DNA from: Flavobacterium sandaracinum
GTDB lineage: Bacteria > Bacteroidota > Bacteroidia > Flavobacteriales > Flavobacteriaceae
NCBI RefSeq assembly: GCF_004349135.1
Contig: NZ_SMFN01000001.1
Coordinates: forward strand, 1 to 64,000
Length of the DNA stretch: 64,000 bases
Reading direction: 5' to 3'
Of the stretch, positions 26,351 through 34,872 are shown one piece after another. The translations under genes were made by a program, and so were the position numbers. The notes below the pieces were generated by a model, which saw only the letters and a program-made list of their open reading frames with translations, did not search any database and was not told the DNA's origin. How positions within the stretch are numbered: position 1 is the first letter of the stretch; every line of letters starts with the position of its first letter.

Positions 26351-26734
26351 CTATTTAAGAATAATTGAAAAATCAGGTTTAAAGTAATTTGGGCCTTTTA
26401 GAACTTTTCCGTCTTCTCGATAAATGGGGTTTCCGTTTTGGTCTAATTTACTCATATTACTACGTTGAATTTCATCAAAGACAGCTTCTATTTTATCCTG
26501 TAAACCGTGCTCTATAATAGTTCCACAGAGAATATACATCATATCACCCAGAGCATCTGCTATTTCTGTTAAATCATTATTTCGTACCGCTTCTAAGTAC
26601 TCTTCATTTTCTTCTTTCATCAAATTATATCGAAGTTCATGCTTAAGCGCACCTAAATTGGCTGTAGGACTTTCATTAAAATCAATTTTGAACGTAGAAT
26701 GAAATTCCTTTACTGCGTTAATTTGTTTTTGCAT
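26351..26734 (-). CDS. MazG-like nucleoside triphosphate pyrophosphohydrolase
   Basis: 127 residues from the ATG at 26734 (MQKQINAVKEFHSTF). The all-alpha NTP-PPase metal-binding pattern is visible: RYNLMKEENEEYLEAV, then IADALGDMMYILCGTII with the second acidic pair. The C-terminal KVLKGPNYFKPDF is typical of phosphoribosyl-ATP-pyrophosphohydrolase-like MazG relatives. It probably hydrolyses abnormal or excess (d)NTPs. It is divergent from a small membrane protein gene. Confidence 0.85.
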   Translation of the reverse strand: MQKQINAVKEFHSTFKIDFNESPTANLGALKHELRYNLMKEENEEYLEAVRNNDLTEIADALGDMMYILCGTIIEHGLQDKIEAVFDEIQRSNMSKLDQNGNPIYREDGKVLKGPNYFKPDFSIILK

Positions 26735-26819
26735 ATTTAGTATTTTTATCAAATGAAAATACAAATTAGCAAACTATTATTAAACAAATAACTAAATTTG
26801 TCAAAAAAATATTTTAATT

Positions 26820-27008
26820 ATGTTTAGTCAGGGACAATTAATATTTGCAGGCCTTTTTTTTATTGCGTTCGTCATAGCGATGGTATATGCCTACCGAAAA
26901 GATTTAGCGTTGCATAGGATATTTTATAAAGGGAATTATAAAATATTAATAGGATTTGGAGTTTTTATTGGAATTTTGTTCTTAATAAAAATATTCTTTA
27001 AACGTTAG
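26820..27008 (+). CDS. Small two-helix membrane protein
   Basis: 62 residues. Two hydrophobic segments (about 6-25 and 43-59) flank a short basic loop (YRKDLALHRIFYKGNYK), and the protein ends FFKR. Similar small proteins are common in Flavobacteriia; the function is unknown. A -7 box TAAATTTG at 26793-26800 lies 20 bp before the start, and a terminator follows, so it is a single-gene unit. Confidence 0.75.
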   Translation: MFSQGQLIFAGLFFIAFVIAMVYAYRKDLALHRIFYKGNYKILIGFGVFIGILFLIKIFFKR

Positions 27009-27354
27009 TTTGCGATAAATAAATAATAATGTCCAAAGTCTACTTAGCGTGGACTTTTTTATTTATTTATCTTTCGAAAATTTCATGTTAATATTTCACC
27101 CCAAATCTACACTTACAGTATTAAATTTCATTTGCTTAAAAATAATACAATAGACTTTTAAACACCATTACTTTTACAATAGTATCCATAAATAAAAAAG
27201 TACCTATCCAACCATTTAAATCTAGCTGAATAAAAAAAATCGAATTGCATTGCCACTTTTACACAAAAAAAAAGGTTTACATATTTATTTAACACTTTCT
27301 GTGACTTATAAATTAAATTTTTAACTTTACAGAAATTAACAAACCCAATGTATT
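27009..27354. other. Intergenic region with terminator
   Basis: 346 bp. A hairpin at 27035-27057 (AAAGTCTA/TGGACTTT, one G-U pair, then T run) ends the 62-residue gene. The remaining ~290 bp hold no recognised gene; homopolymeric A and T runs dominate. Confidence 0.5.
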
Positions 27355-28476
27355 ATGAGGATTTTAAAATATTTATTTCTTTTACTACTACTTAGTTTTG
27401 TAGCGCTATCCATTTTTGTAGCTACTCAAAAAGGAGATTTTACCGTAGAAAGAAGTCAAATCATAAATTCCCCAAAATCGAACGTATATAATTTTGTAAA
27501 TGATTTCAGGAACTGGGAAGATTTTGGTTCTTGGATTACTGAAGATCCCGAAATAAAAATTAACTATCCTATAAAAACAATTGGGACAGGCGCCAACTAT
27601 TCTTGGGAAGGAAAAGACGGTTCTGGTAATATGAAAACTATTTTTGTAAAAGAGAATGACAGTATTTCGCAAATAATGGACTATAATGGAACTTCATCAT
27701 CGGTATTTTGGACTTTTAAAGATACGATTGGTGGCACAAAAGTAACCTGGAAGACTATTGGCAAAATGAATTTTTCTATGAAAGTATATACAGCATTTAA
27801 CGGCGGTATGGACAAAATCATTGGGGTTATGTATGAAAAAAGTTTAGCAAAGCTAGACAAAACCCTTGATTTTGAAATAAACACGTACAAAGTAAAAGTA
27901 GACGGATTAACAAAAATTCCAACTACTTATTATTTAAAACAAACCTTTACTAGCAAACTTTCTAAAGTTACCAAAAATTCAAGGATTGTATTTTTTAAAA
28001 TAATTGATTTCTGTAATAAAAACAATATCGAGCGCAATGGAAAACCGTTTTTACTCTATCACACCTATGATTTATCAAATGGTCTAGCTAGAATATCGTT
28101 TTGTATACCCATAAAAAGTCAAATTTTGACAAGTTCAGGCAGTGACATTTTAACCGGAAAACTAGAGAATTTTGAAGCTGTAAAAACAACCTTAACTGGT
28201 GATTACTCACATATTAAAAAAGCGATGGATAAAGCAATGGGGTACATTAATTCTAATAAAATAATAGTAGATCCTACATTTTCACATTTGGAAATGTTCA
28301 AAATCAGCAGATCCGAAATTAAGAATCCTTCGAAATGGATCACTGAAATATATTACCCTATAAAACCAAAAGTGATTCCTGTCAACACTTATATTCCTAC
28401 CACAATTAAAAAAGTTGAAGCTGTAAAAATACCTGCACCTGCTATTAACAAAGAGGAAGAGCAATCTGAATTTTAA
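27355..28476 (+). CDS. SRPBCC domain protein with GyrI-like C-terminal part
   Basis: 373 residues. An N-terminal hydrophobic segment (about 5-23) anchors or exports it. An SRPBCC (START-like, ligand-binding) domain follows, recognised by VERSQIINSPKSNVYNFVND and the FGSWITEDP/GTGANYSWEGK strands. The second half (about 185-330) resembles the AraC effector-binding/GyrI-like fold, with AKxTLTGDY-type features (KTTLTGDYSHIKKAMDK). Small-molecule binding is likely, the ligand unknown. It ends 61 bp before an ECF sigma gene but need not be co-regulated. Confidence 0.75.
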   Translation: MRILKYLFLLLLLSFVALSIFVATQKGDFTVERSQIINSPKSNVYNFVNDFRNWEDFGSWITEDPEIKINYPIKTIGTGANYSWEGKDGSGNMKTIFVKENDSISQIMDYNGTSSSVFWTFKDTIGGTKVTWKTIGKMNFSMKVYTAFNGGMDKIIGVMYEKSLAKLDKTLDFEINTYKVKVDGLTKIPTTYYLKQTFTSKLSKVTKNSRIVFFKIIDFCNKNNIERNGKPFLLYHTYDLSNGLARISFCIPIKSQILTSSGSDILTGKLENFEAVKTTLTGDYSHIKKAMDKAMGYINSNKIIVDPTFSHLEMFKISRSEIKNPSKWITEIYYPIKPKVIPVNTYIPTTIKKVEAVKIPAPAINKEEEQSEF

Positions 28477-28537
28477 AACTAGTACTAAACGATTAAACCT
28501 TTTTAGTAACTTATATTCTAACCTTTAAAAAACAATT

Positions 28538-29080
28538 TTGCAAGAAGAACAGGAATTTATAAATCAACTATTAAACCCTAAAACACAAAACCAAGCGTTT
28601 CAGAGGTTAATATTGGATTATCAAAGACCTCTTTACAATCACATTCGGAATATTGTTTTGAATCACGACGATACAGATGATATATTGCAAAATACTTTTA
28701 TTAAAATATTTCAACATCTAAAAAATTTCAAAGGAGACAGTAAACTCTTTTCATGGATGTACCGCATTGCAACTAATGAGGCACTGACTTTTTTAAAACA
28801 AAAATCAAAAAGAAATGGCGTTTCATCAGAAACATTACAGAATAAAGCGATCGATAACCTTGAAGCCGATGTTTTTTTTGATGGAAATGAAATTCAACTA
28901 AAATTACAAAAAGCGATTGCTTTACTCCCTGAAAAACAACAGCTAATTTTTAAAATGAAATATTTTGAAGAACTCAAATATGAGGCTATTTCTGAAATAC
29001 TAGGAACCTCAGTTGGGGGATTAAAAGCATCCTATCATATTGCAGTAAAAAAAATAGAAGCATTTGTAACCACTAATTAA
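28538..29080 (+). CDS. ECF-type RNA polymerase sigma factor
   Basis: 180 residues, start TTG at 28538 (no nearby ATG precedes region 2). Sigma region 2 shows DDTDDILQNTFIKIFQHLKNF and the FSWMYRIATNEALTFLK segment; sigma region 4 shows LPEKQQLIFKMKYFEELKYEAISEILG followed by GGLKASYHIAVKKIE. Two downstream genes on the same strand (gaps 31 and 42 bp) encode a membrane protein and a Spy-like exported sensor, so this is probably a cell-envelope stress sigma with its control module. Confidence 0.9.
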   Translation: MQEEQEFINQLLNPKTQNQAFQRLILDYQRPLYNHIRNIVLNHDDTDDILQNTFIKIFQHLKNFKGDSKLFSWMYRIATNEALTFLKQKSKRNGVSSETLQNKAIDNLEADVFFDGNEIQLKLQKAIALLPEKQQLIFKMKYFEELKYEAISEILGTSVGGLKASYHIAVKKIEAFVTTN

Positions 29081-29111
29081 ACCTTTTTGCAATAACTCTG
29101 TCTAAAAGAAT

Positions 29112-29525
29112 ATGAAAACATTTAAATTAGAAAATAAGTCTAAAATTGAACCTGGTTTTAAAACACCCGATCATTATTTTGAAAATTTTTCAGTCAAAAT
29201 GATGCAGCAATTGCCTGCGAGTGAACCAAAAGTTATTTCTATTTTTCAGAAAAGGAAAAATTTAATTTTGATGGTGGCAGCCATTCTGGTACTTGCGCTT
29301 ATGATTCCAATTTTTAATTATTCATCTGCCAGCATCAATGAGTTGGATTCAACTGAATTAGAAAATTACATAACCTATCAATCTAATGTTAATCAATATG
29401 ATTTGATAAGTGGTCTAGAAACGGAAGATATCAACAACATGAATACAAGTATTGCTATAGAAGACGAAGCGATAGAAGATTTATTGTCTGGAAATTCAAA
29501 TCTGGAAAATCTTATTTTAGAGTAA
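29112..29525 (+). CDS. Single-pass membrane protein, putative anti-sigma factor
   Basis: 137 residues. A cytosolic N-terminal ~55 residues contains TPDHYFENFSVKMMQQLPA, a motif often seen in the membrane proteins encoded next to ECF sigma factors in Flavobacteriia. One transmembrane helix follows (about 58-77, NLILMVAAILVLALMIPIF), and an acidic outer part ends in EDEAIEDLLSGN. No standard zinc anti-sigma motif is present. The anti-sigma role is inferred from topology and position between the sigma and sensor genes. Confidence 0.7.
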   Translation: MKTFKLENKSKIEPGFKTPDHYFENFSVKMMQQLPASEPKVISIFQKRKNLILMVAAILVLALMIPIFNYSSASINELDSTELENYITYQSNVNQYDLISGLETEDINNMNTSIAIEDEAIEDLLSGNSNLENLILE

Positions 29526-29567
29526 ATAACAAACATGCTTTTTAAGCTTTAATTAAAAAACAACAAA

Positions 29568-30023
29568 ATGATCGTTAGAAAATTATTACCCATATTATTA
29601 TTCTTCGTTTCATTCAGCTTTTACGCTCAAGGCGAAAGTATGAAAGAAAAAAAAGAAAAAATAAAAGCGTTGAAAGTAGCTTTTTTCACAACTGAACTTG
29701 ATTTTACAGGTAATGAAGCTGAAAAATTCTGGCCACTTTACAACACATTTGATGACAAACAATTTGAATTAAGACATCAAAAAATGCGTGCTTTTATGAA
29801 AAGAATGGGTGATGGCTCATTAGACAAAATTTCAGAAAAAGAAGCAAATAATTTCTTAGCTCAAATAGAAGATACCGAAGAAGAATTATTTTTACTTCGA
29901 AAAAAATTCACTCAAAATTTGCGAGCTGTTTTGCCTTCGGTAAAAATAATTAAGCTGAGGAAGGCTGAAGAAGATTTCAATAGAAAATTACTCCATCAGT
30001 ACCGCAATAAAGGCCAAAAATAA
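29568..30023 (+). CDS. Exported Spy/CpxP-like sensor of the ECF module
   Basis: 151 residues with a signal peptide (residues 1-20, ending SFYAQG). The mature protein is helical and charged: KEKIKALKVAFFTTELDFTG, then AEKFWPLYNTFDDKQFELRH, a layout like the LTxxQ periplasmic proteins Spy and CpxP. Flavobacterial homologues are annotated as sensor of ECF-type sigma factor. It is the third gene of the sigma operon, followed by a strong terminator. A role in sensing envelope protein stress is inferred. Confidence 0.75.
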   Translation: MIVRKLLPILLFFVSFSFYAQGESMKEKKEKIKALKVAFFTTELDFTGNEAEKFWPLYNTFDDKQFELRHQKMRAFMKRMGDGSLDKISEKEANNFLAQIEDTEEELFLLRKKFTQNLRAVLPSVKIIKLRKAEEDFNRKLLHQYRNKGQK

Positions 30024-30050
30024 GTACCGTACCTATTATTAGTTCAACCA

Positions 30051-30090
30051 AAAACCTAAGCATCGGATAAAAATCTAATGCTTAGGTTTT
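30051..30090. terminator. Bidirectional terminator
   Basis: AAAACCTAAGCAT (30051-30063) and ATGCTTAGGTTTT (30078-30090) are perfect 13-bp arms with a 14-nt loop between two convergent genes; A and T runs lie at both ends. Confidence 0.8.
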
Positions 30091-30091
30091 T

Positions 30092-31153
30092 TTATTTAAA
30101 GTTGATACGGATTATTTTATTTTGACCAGCAGCAATTGCGGTATTTTGATCTAAAAAACGAATTGTGTTCAGAGTGGAATCCGTTGCCAATTGTTTCCAT
30201 GAAGCCCCACCATCATTAGAATAATAAATTCCTGAAGTCCCAACAGTCACAAGTCCTTTGCCATTACTTTCAGGAACATACTGCACACAAGATGCATACC
30301 CAAAACCTTGATTATCGGCCACAAGATTCCATGTTTTACCTCCATCAATTGTACTGGCTTTATTAGAGAAGTTCTGATTCTTGATTTCATAATCGCCTCC
30401 AGCAATAAATCCAATATTTGCATCATAAAAATCAGCCGTAAAAATTCCGGTCATTGCTTTACCTTGTACAATCGGAGTATCATAAACCGTCCAACTATTT
30501 CCTCTATCTGAGGAATAAAAAACCCTCGATTTTTTTCCACCGGAAACAATCCACGTATGGTTCGCTTTGATAACTACATTAGTATTGCTTGCCGCAAAAG
30601 CAGCTTCACCATCCCTTACTTTTGGTAATTTATCACAAGGGATTTTATTCCATGAATTCCCTCCATCCCGTGTCGTAATAATGTTCAGACAATCAGCAAT
30701 TGGATCTCCCATAGCTATTCCTTCTTTTTCATCCCAAAACTGCATACTGTCGTAAAAGACTTTCTCATGATTTTCTTGGTACACTATTTTTGTTTCCTTA
30801 CTGTCTTTTGAAATTTGGTACAACAATGCAGGATTTGCAACATTCAAAATAAAAATATGCTTCGCTGTTTGAGCAATACTTCTAAATTCAAGTTTTAGAG
30901 AATCCTTGGTGATTGTGTTTTCTGTTTTTAGATTGGTATCCAAATTATAAAAACCATATCTTCCCTTATCAGCTGCATACCAAATTTTATTTTTATCTAT
31001 TTGAATCGCTCTGATACTTATTTTATCCTGGAACAATGTATCAATTTTTACGAATTGAAAATTAATATTATTCGAATTCAAAGATTCATACATACCTGAT
31101 TTACAAGACAAAAACACTACTGAACCTAATAAAATTAAAAAGATATTTTTCAT
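30092..31153 (-). CDS. BNR/YCF48-like beta-propeller lipoprotein
   Basis: 353 residues. A lipoprotein signal ends at VFLSC (Cys17), followed by KSG, so it is probably anchored at a membrane surface. The body carries sialidase-type Asp-box repeats: TTRDGGNSWNKIP, SSDRGNSWTVYD, TIDGGKTWNLV and SNDGGASWKQLA. The architecture resembles YCF48/HCF136-like propellers annotated as oxidoreductases in Bacteroidota, but no redox motif is visible. It is divergent from the repeat-protein gene. Confidence 0.82.
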   Translation of the reverse strand: MKNIFLILLGSVVFLSCKSGMYESLNSNNINFQFVKIDTLFQDKISIRAIQIDKNKIWYAADKGRYGFYNLDTNLKTENTITKDSLKLEFRSIAQTAKHIFILNVANPALLYQISKDSKETKIVYQENHEKVFYDSMQFWDEKEGIAMGDPIADCLNIITTRDGGNSWNKIPCDKLPKVRDGEAAFAASNTNVVIKANHTWIVSGGKKSRVFYSSDRGNSWTVYDTPIVQGKAMTGIFTADFYDANIGFIAGGDYEIKNQNFSNKASTIDGGKTWNLVADNQGFGYASCVQYVPESNGKGLVTVGTSGIYYSNDGGASWKQLATDSTLNTIRFLDQNTAIAAGQNKIIRINFK

Positions 31154-31269
31154 TTTTTGTACTTTTTAGCGCTAATTTACAATTAATAATATAAATACAG
31201 AAAGAGACTAATATTAATTGGCACAGTAATTGGATATTGAAAAAAAAGGAAAACTTAATCCAATTTATT

Positions 31270-32676
31270 ATGAAAACGAAACTACTATTATTGAGTCTAT
31301 TGACTTCTGTTTTCGCAACACAAATACAAGCGCAAGATAGAACATCAGTAAATGCCATGAATGCCGAAATCAGTGACAATCTTGATTTGAGAGCTGTTGC
31401 TTCTATTTTTGGAGAATCAAGAGACCTACAGGATTTTGAAAGACGCTTGAATGATCCTAAACTTCAGATATCAAATTTAGATTTAAATAATGATAATGAA
31501 GTTGATTATTTACGGGTTATTGAAACCGTGGAAAACAGGACACACTTAATCATTGTTCAATCCGTAATTGATCAAGATGTATACCAAGATGTGGCTACAA
31601 TTGATGTGGAAAAAGACAGAAATAATAAAATTCATGTTCAAGTAGTAGGAGATGTATTCATGTATGGTGAAAATTATATTTATGAGCCTGTTTATTACAG
31701 TACTCCTATAATTTATGCTTCATTTTGGTCACCTAACTATCGTCCATATTACTCCACTTGGAACTGGGGCTATTATCCTTCCTATTATTATGCATGGAAT
31801 CCATTTCCAGTTTTCCGTTACAGAAATAACATTAATATTAATTTGAATATTAACAACAATTATAATTATGTAAATTATCGAAGAAGCAATCGAGCAGTTG
31901 TTTTATATAATTCAAGACGTTCCAATGGATACGAAAGACAAAATCCGAACTATTCATTCTCACGAAGAAACGCTAATGTTGCCAATCGTTATGAATTAGA
32001 TCAGAGAAGAGTTTCTAGAAATGATAATGGATATTCTAATAGAAGAGCAACTGCCTCAAGAGATAATGCTCTAAACAGAACGAGTACTTCTAGAGGAGTT
32101 GTATCGCAAAGATCAGCTTCGGCAAGAGATTATTCTCAAAACAGAACTAATTCTTCTACTCAGGCAACGCCTCAAAGAGGAAATTCTCAGAGAGAGTATG
32201 CTCAAAACAGAACTAATCCTTCTGCTCAGACAGCGCCTCAAAGAGGAAATTCTCAGAGAGAGTATGCTCAAAACAGAACTAATCCTTCTGCTCAGACAGC
32301 ACCTCAAAGAGGAAATTCTCAGAGAGAGTATGCTCAAAACAGAACTAATTCTTCTGCTCAGGCAGCACCTCAAAGAGGAAATTCTCAGAGAGAGTATGCT
32401 CAAAACAGAACTAATCCTTCTGCTCAGGCAGCACCTCAAAGAGGAAATTCTCAGAGAGAGTATTCGCAAAACAGAACTAATCCTTCTGCTCAGGCAGCAC
32501 TTCAAAAAGGAAATTCTCAGAGAGACTATTCTCAAAACAGAACTAGTCCTTCCAGACAAGCAGCACCACAAAGAGCAGAATCACAAAACAGAGGGAATTC
32601 TTCGAGAGAATCAGCACCTCAAAGAACAGAAAGTCAAAGAGGTAATTCTTCCAGAAACAACGATAGAAGATCTTAA
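31270..32676 (+). CDS. Secreted low-complexity protein with 22-residue tandem repeats
   Basis: 468 residues from the ATG at 31270, which begins a good signal peptide (MKTKLLLLSLLTSVFATQ, cleavage near IQAQD). Residues ~25-130 look like a folded domain. Next is an aromatic stretch (YYSTWNWGYYPSYYYAWNPF), then an Asn-rich stretch, then a Gln/Asn/Arg/Ser-rich tail without hydrophobic residues. The tail holds seven tandem 22-residue units of type QNRTNPSAQAAPQRGNSQRE (the last degenerate). The tail is strongly basic and probably disordered; surface or matrix binding is conceivable but not shown. Confidence 0.8.
   Translation: MKTKLLLLSLLTSVFATQIQAQDRTSVNAMNAEISDNLDLRAVASIFGESRDLQDFERRLNDPKLQISNLDLNNDNEVDYLRVIETVENRTHLIIVQSVIDQDVYQDVATIDVEKDRNNKIHVQVVGDVFMYGENYIYEPVYYSTPIIYASFWSPNYRPYYSTWNWGYYPSYYYAWNPFPVFRYRNNININLNINNNYNYVNYRRSNRAVVLYNSRRSNGYERQNPNYSFSRRNANVANRYELDQRRVSRNDNGYSNRRATASRDNALNRTSTSRGVVSQRSASARDYSQNRTNSSTQATPQRGNSQREYAQNRTNPSAQTAPQRGNSQREYAQNRTNPSAQTAPQRGNSQREYAQNRTNSSAQAAPQRGNSQREYAQNRTNPSAQAAPQRGNSQREYSQNRTNPSAQAALQKGNSQRDYSQNRTSPSRQAAPQRAESQNRGNSSRESAPQRTESQRGNSSRNNDRRS
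32131..32592 (+). repeat. 66-bp tandem repeat array, seven units
   Basis: Units start at 32131, 32197, 32263 and every 66 bp after that, encoding 22 residues each. Units 2-5 are nearly identical at the DNA level (the word TATGCTCAAAACAGAACTAA recurs exactly), while units 1, 6 and 7 diverge. This pattern points to recent expansion by slippage or unequal crossing over. Copy number may vary between strains. Confidence 0.9.
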
Positions 32677-32696
32677 AAACTCTTCCCTATAAAACA

Positions 32697-32725
32697 AAAA
32701 ACACGGCCCGACAAGCCGTGTTTTT
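32697..32725 (+). terminator. Terminator after the repeat-protein gene
   Basis: ACACGGC (32701-32707) and GCCGTGT (32715-32721) with flanking A and T runs give an 11-bp stem and a 7-nt loop followed by T8. Confidence 0.75.
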
Positions 32726-32764
32726 TTTACTATGTAAAAAACACTTAATTTACATTTAAAAGTG

Positions 32765-32772
32765 TAGATTTG
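32765..32772 (+). promoter_or_regulatory. -7 box of the first kup gene
   Basis: TAGATTTG matches TAnnTTTG, 24 bp before the start codon. TTAATTTA about 17 bp further upstream recurs in the same place in front of the second kup gene, so the two leaders appear duplicated. Confidence 0.5.
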
Positions 32773-32795
32773 ACCAGTTTTTTAAAAAAAATTTC

Positions 32796-34757
32796 ATGAG
32801 CCCTTCACACAAAAACCTCCATAGTAAATGGACATTAGGTGGATTATTAATTTCATTAGGAATAATTTACGGGGATATTGGAACTTCTCCCTTGTATGTA
32901 ATGAAAGCCATTCTTGGAGATCATATTATAAATGCTGATATTGTTTTAGGCGGAATCTCCTGTGTCTTTTGGACACTTACTTTACAAACAACCATCAAGT
33001 ATGTCATCATTACTTTAAGTGCTGACAATCATGGTGAAGGTGGGATTTTTGCATTGTATGCTTTAGTCAAAAAGACAAAAATCCAATGGTTAATTGTCCC
33101 CGCAATAATCGGAGGAAGTGCTTTACTCGCTGATGGAATAATTACTCCTCCTATCTCAGTATCGTCTGCAGTAGAAGGAATTAGAACCTATTATCCTGAA
33201 ATAAACACAATCCCAATTGTCATAGGTATTTTATTTATACTATTTGCCATACAGCAATTTGGAACAAAATTAGTTGGTAAATTTTTCGCTCCTATGATGC
33301 TCATTTGGTTTGGAATGCTTGCTATTTTAGGAATTACTCAAATTTCACAAAACACTGAGGTTTTAAAAGCCGTCAACCCTTATTATGCCTACCATTTATT
33401 AACGATTCATCCAGAAGGATTTTTTGTTTTAGGTTTTGTATTCCTTTGTACCACCGGAGCTGAAGCCTTATATTCGGATATGGGACATTGCGGACGAAAA
33501 AATATTAGAATCAGTTGGATTTTTGTAAAAACAGCTTTAGTACTTAATTATTTTGGTCAAGCCGCTTATTTAATTCATCACGAAGGAGAAACATTGCAAA
33601 GTTTGGGTGGAAAAAACGGAAATCCTTTTTACCTCATAATGCCCGATTGGTTTCAACCAATAGGAATTGTAATCGCTACGCTGGCTGCAGTAATTGCTTC
33701 GCAAGCATTAATAAGTGGCTCTTTTACGTTGATAAATGAGGCAATGCGATTGAATTTTTGGCCCAAAGTAAAAATCAAATATCCTACAGAATTAAAAGGA
33801 CAATTATACATTCCATCAATAAACTGGTTGCTGTTTTTAGGTTGTGTTGGAATCGTATTACACTTTGAAGAATCAAGCAATATGGAGCATGCCTATGGCT
33901 TAGCAATTATTTTATGCATGATTATGACCACTATTTTACTTAATTTTTATTTGATAATGAAAAGAGTAAAGCTCTATTTCATCATACCGTTAATAACGAT
34001 TTATCTAGTAATTGAATTTAGTTTTCTAGCAGCAAATATCACGAAATTTGCTGATGGTGGTTATGTAACGCTTTTTATAGCAATTACTTTAATCAGTATT
34101 ATGACGATTTGGTACTTAGCTAAAAAAATCAATAAGAGTTATACGAAAATTGTTAAAATTGAGGATTACAAAAAAGTTCTGGTCGAATTAAGTGCTGATT
34201 TAACGATTCCTAAATATGCAACACATTTAGTTTACATGACTAATGCCGGAAGAACAGACGAAATAGAAGAAAAAGTAATGTATTCCATTTTGCAAAAAAG
34301 ACCTAAAAGAGCGGATATATATTGGTTTGTTCATGTCAATATTTTAACGGAGCCATACAAAACTGAATATAAAGTTACCGAAATTGTTAAAGATGATTTG
34401 TACCGTGTAGACTTTAATTTAGGATTTAGAGAACCTACAAAAATCAACTTAATGTTTAAAGAAGTTATTAAGGATATGGTACAAAAAGGCGAAATGGATA
34501 TTACAAGTAGATACGAATCTTTGAATAAAAACAACATCATCGGTGACTTCAAATTTGTTTTATCCGAAAAATTTCTTTCTAATGATAGCGACTTGAGATG
34601 GCATGAAAAAATAATTATGAATTCTTATTTCTTAATTAAAAAATTAAGTTTATCCGAAGAAAGAGCTTTTGGTCTGGACAGTAGTTCAGTAAAAGTAGAA
34701 AAATTCCCAATGGTTCTCCATGCACCTGAAAAAATAGGTCTGACAAGAGTTAAATAA
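32796..34757 (+). CDS. kup: KUP-type potassium transporter (first copy)
   Basis: 653 residues with about 12 membrane segments and a C-terminal cytosolic domain of ~200 residues, the standard KUP/HAK layout. The family N-terminus is clear: GIIYGDIGTSPLYVMKAILG, then HGEGGIFALYALV and the TGAEALYSDMGHCG region. It imports K+ probably with H+. A second, closely related gene follows after 115 bp; the two C-terminal domains are nearly identical over long stretches (NKNNIIGDFKFVLSEKFLS in both). A terminator separates them. Confidence 0.93.
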   Translation: MSPSHKNLHSKWTLGGLLISLGIIYGDIGTSPLYVMKAILGDHIINADIVLGGISCVFWTLTLQTTIKYVIITLSADNHGEGGIFALYALVKKTKIQWLIVPAIIGGSALLADGIITPPISVSSAVEGIRTYYPEINTIPIVIGILFILFAIQQFGTKLVGKFFAPMMLIWFGMLAILGITQISQNTEVLKAVNPYYAYHLLTIHPEGFFVLGFVFLCTTGAEALYSDMGHCGRKNIRISWIFVKTALVLNYFGQAAYLIHHEGETLQSLGGKNGNPFYLIMPDWFQPIGIVIATLAAVIASQALISGSFTLINEAMRLNFWPKVKIKYPTELKGQLYIPSINWLLFLGCVGIVLHFEESSNMEHAYGLAIILCMIMTTILLNFYLIMKRVKLYFIIPLITIYLVIEFSFLAANITKFADGGYVTLFIAITLISIMTIWYLAKKINKSYTKIVKIEDYKKVLVELSADLTIPKYATHLVYMTNAGRTDEIEEKVMYSILQKRPKRADIYWFVHVNILTEPYKTEYKVTEIVKDDLYRVDFNLGFREPTKINLMFKEVIKDMVQKGEMDITSRYESLNKNNIIGDFKFVLSEKFLSNDSDLRWHEKIIMNSYFLIKKLSLSEERAFGLDSSSVKVEKFPMVLHAPEKIGLTRVK

Positions 34758-34772
34758 TGATTCAAATAATTT

Positions 34773-34796
34773 AAACACGGCCTTAAAACCGTGTTT
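34773..34796 (+). terminator. Terminator between the two kup genes
   Basis: AAACACGG (34773-34780) and CCGTGTTT (34789-34796) form an 8-bp stem followed by T-rich sequence. The stem resembles that of the terminator in front of the first kup gene. Confidence 0.7.
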
Positions 34797-34842
34797 TATT
34801 TTTCTTTCTTACATAAATCACTGTTAATTTATTCTAAAATAG

Positions 34843-34850
34843 TAACTTTG
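34843..34850 (+). promoter_or_regulatory. -7 box of the second kup gene
   Basis: TAACTTTG matches TAnnTTTG, 23 bp before the start codon, and is followed by AAAAGTTTTTTAAAAAA-type sequence also present in front of the first copy. Confidence 0.5.
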
Positions 34851-34872
34851 AAAAGTTTTTTAAAAAATTTTC

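Noticed and set aside
32131..32592. Regular repeat array considered as CRISPR
   Set aside because: The 66-bp units are contiguous and coding, without unique spacers, and no cas genes are present.
32099..32692. Long plus-strand frame (197 codons) over the 66-bp repeats, and a 152-codon minus frame at 32113-32571
   Set aside because: Both are by-products of a stop-free 66-bp repeat read in other frames. The frame with a signal peptide and a folded N-terminal domain is the real gene.
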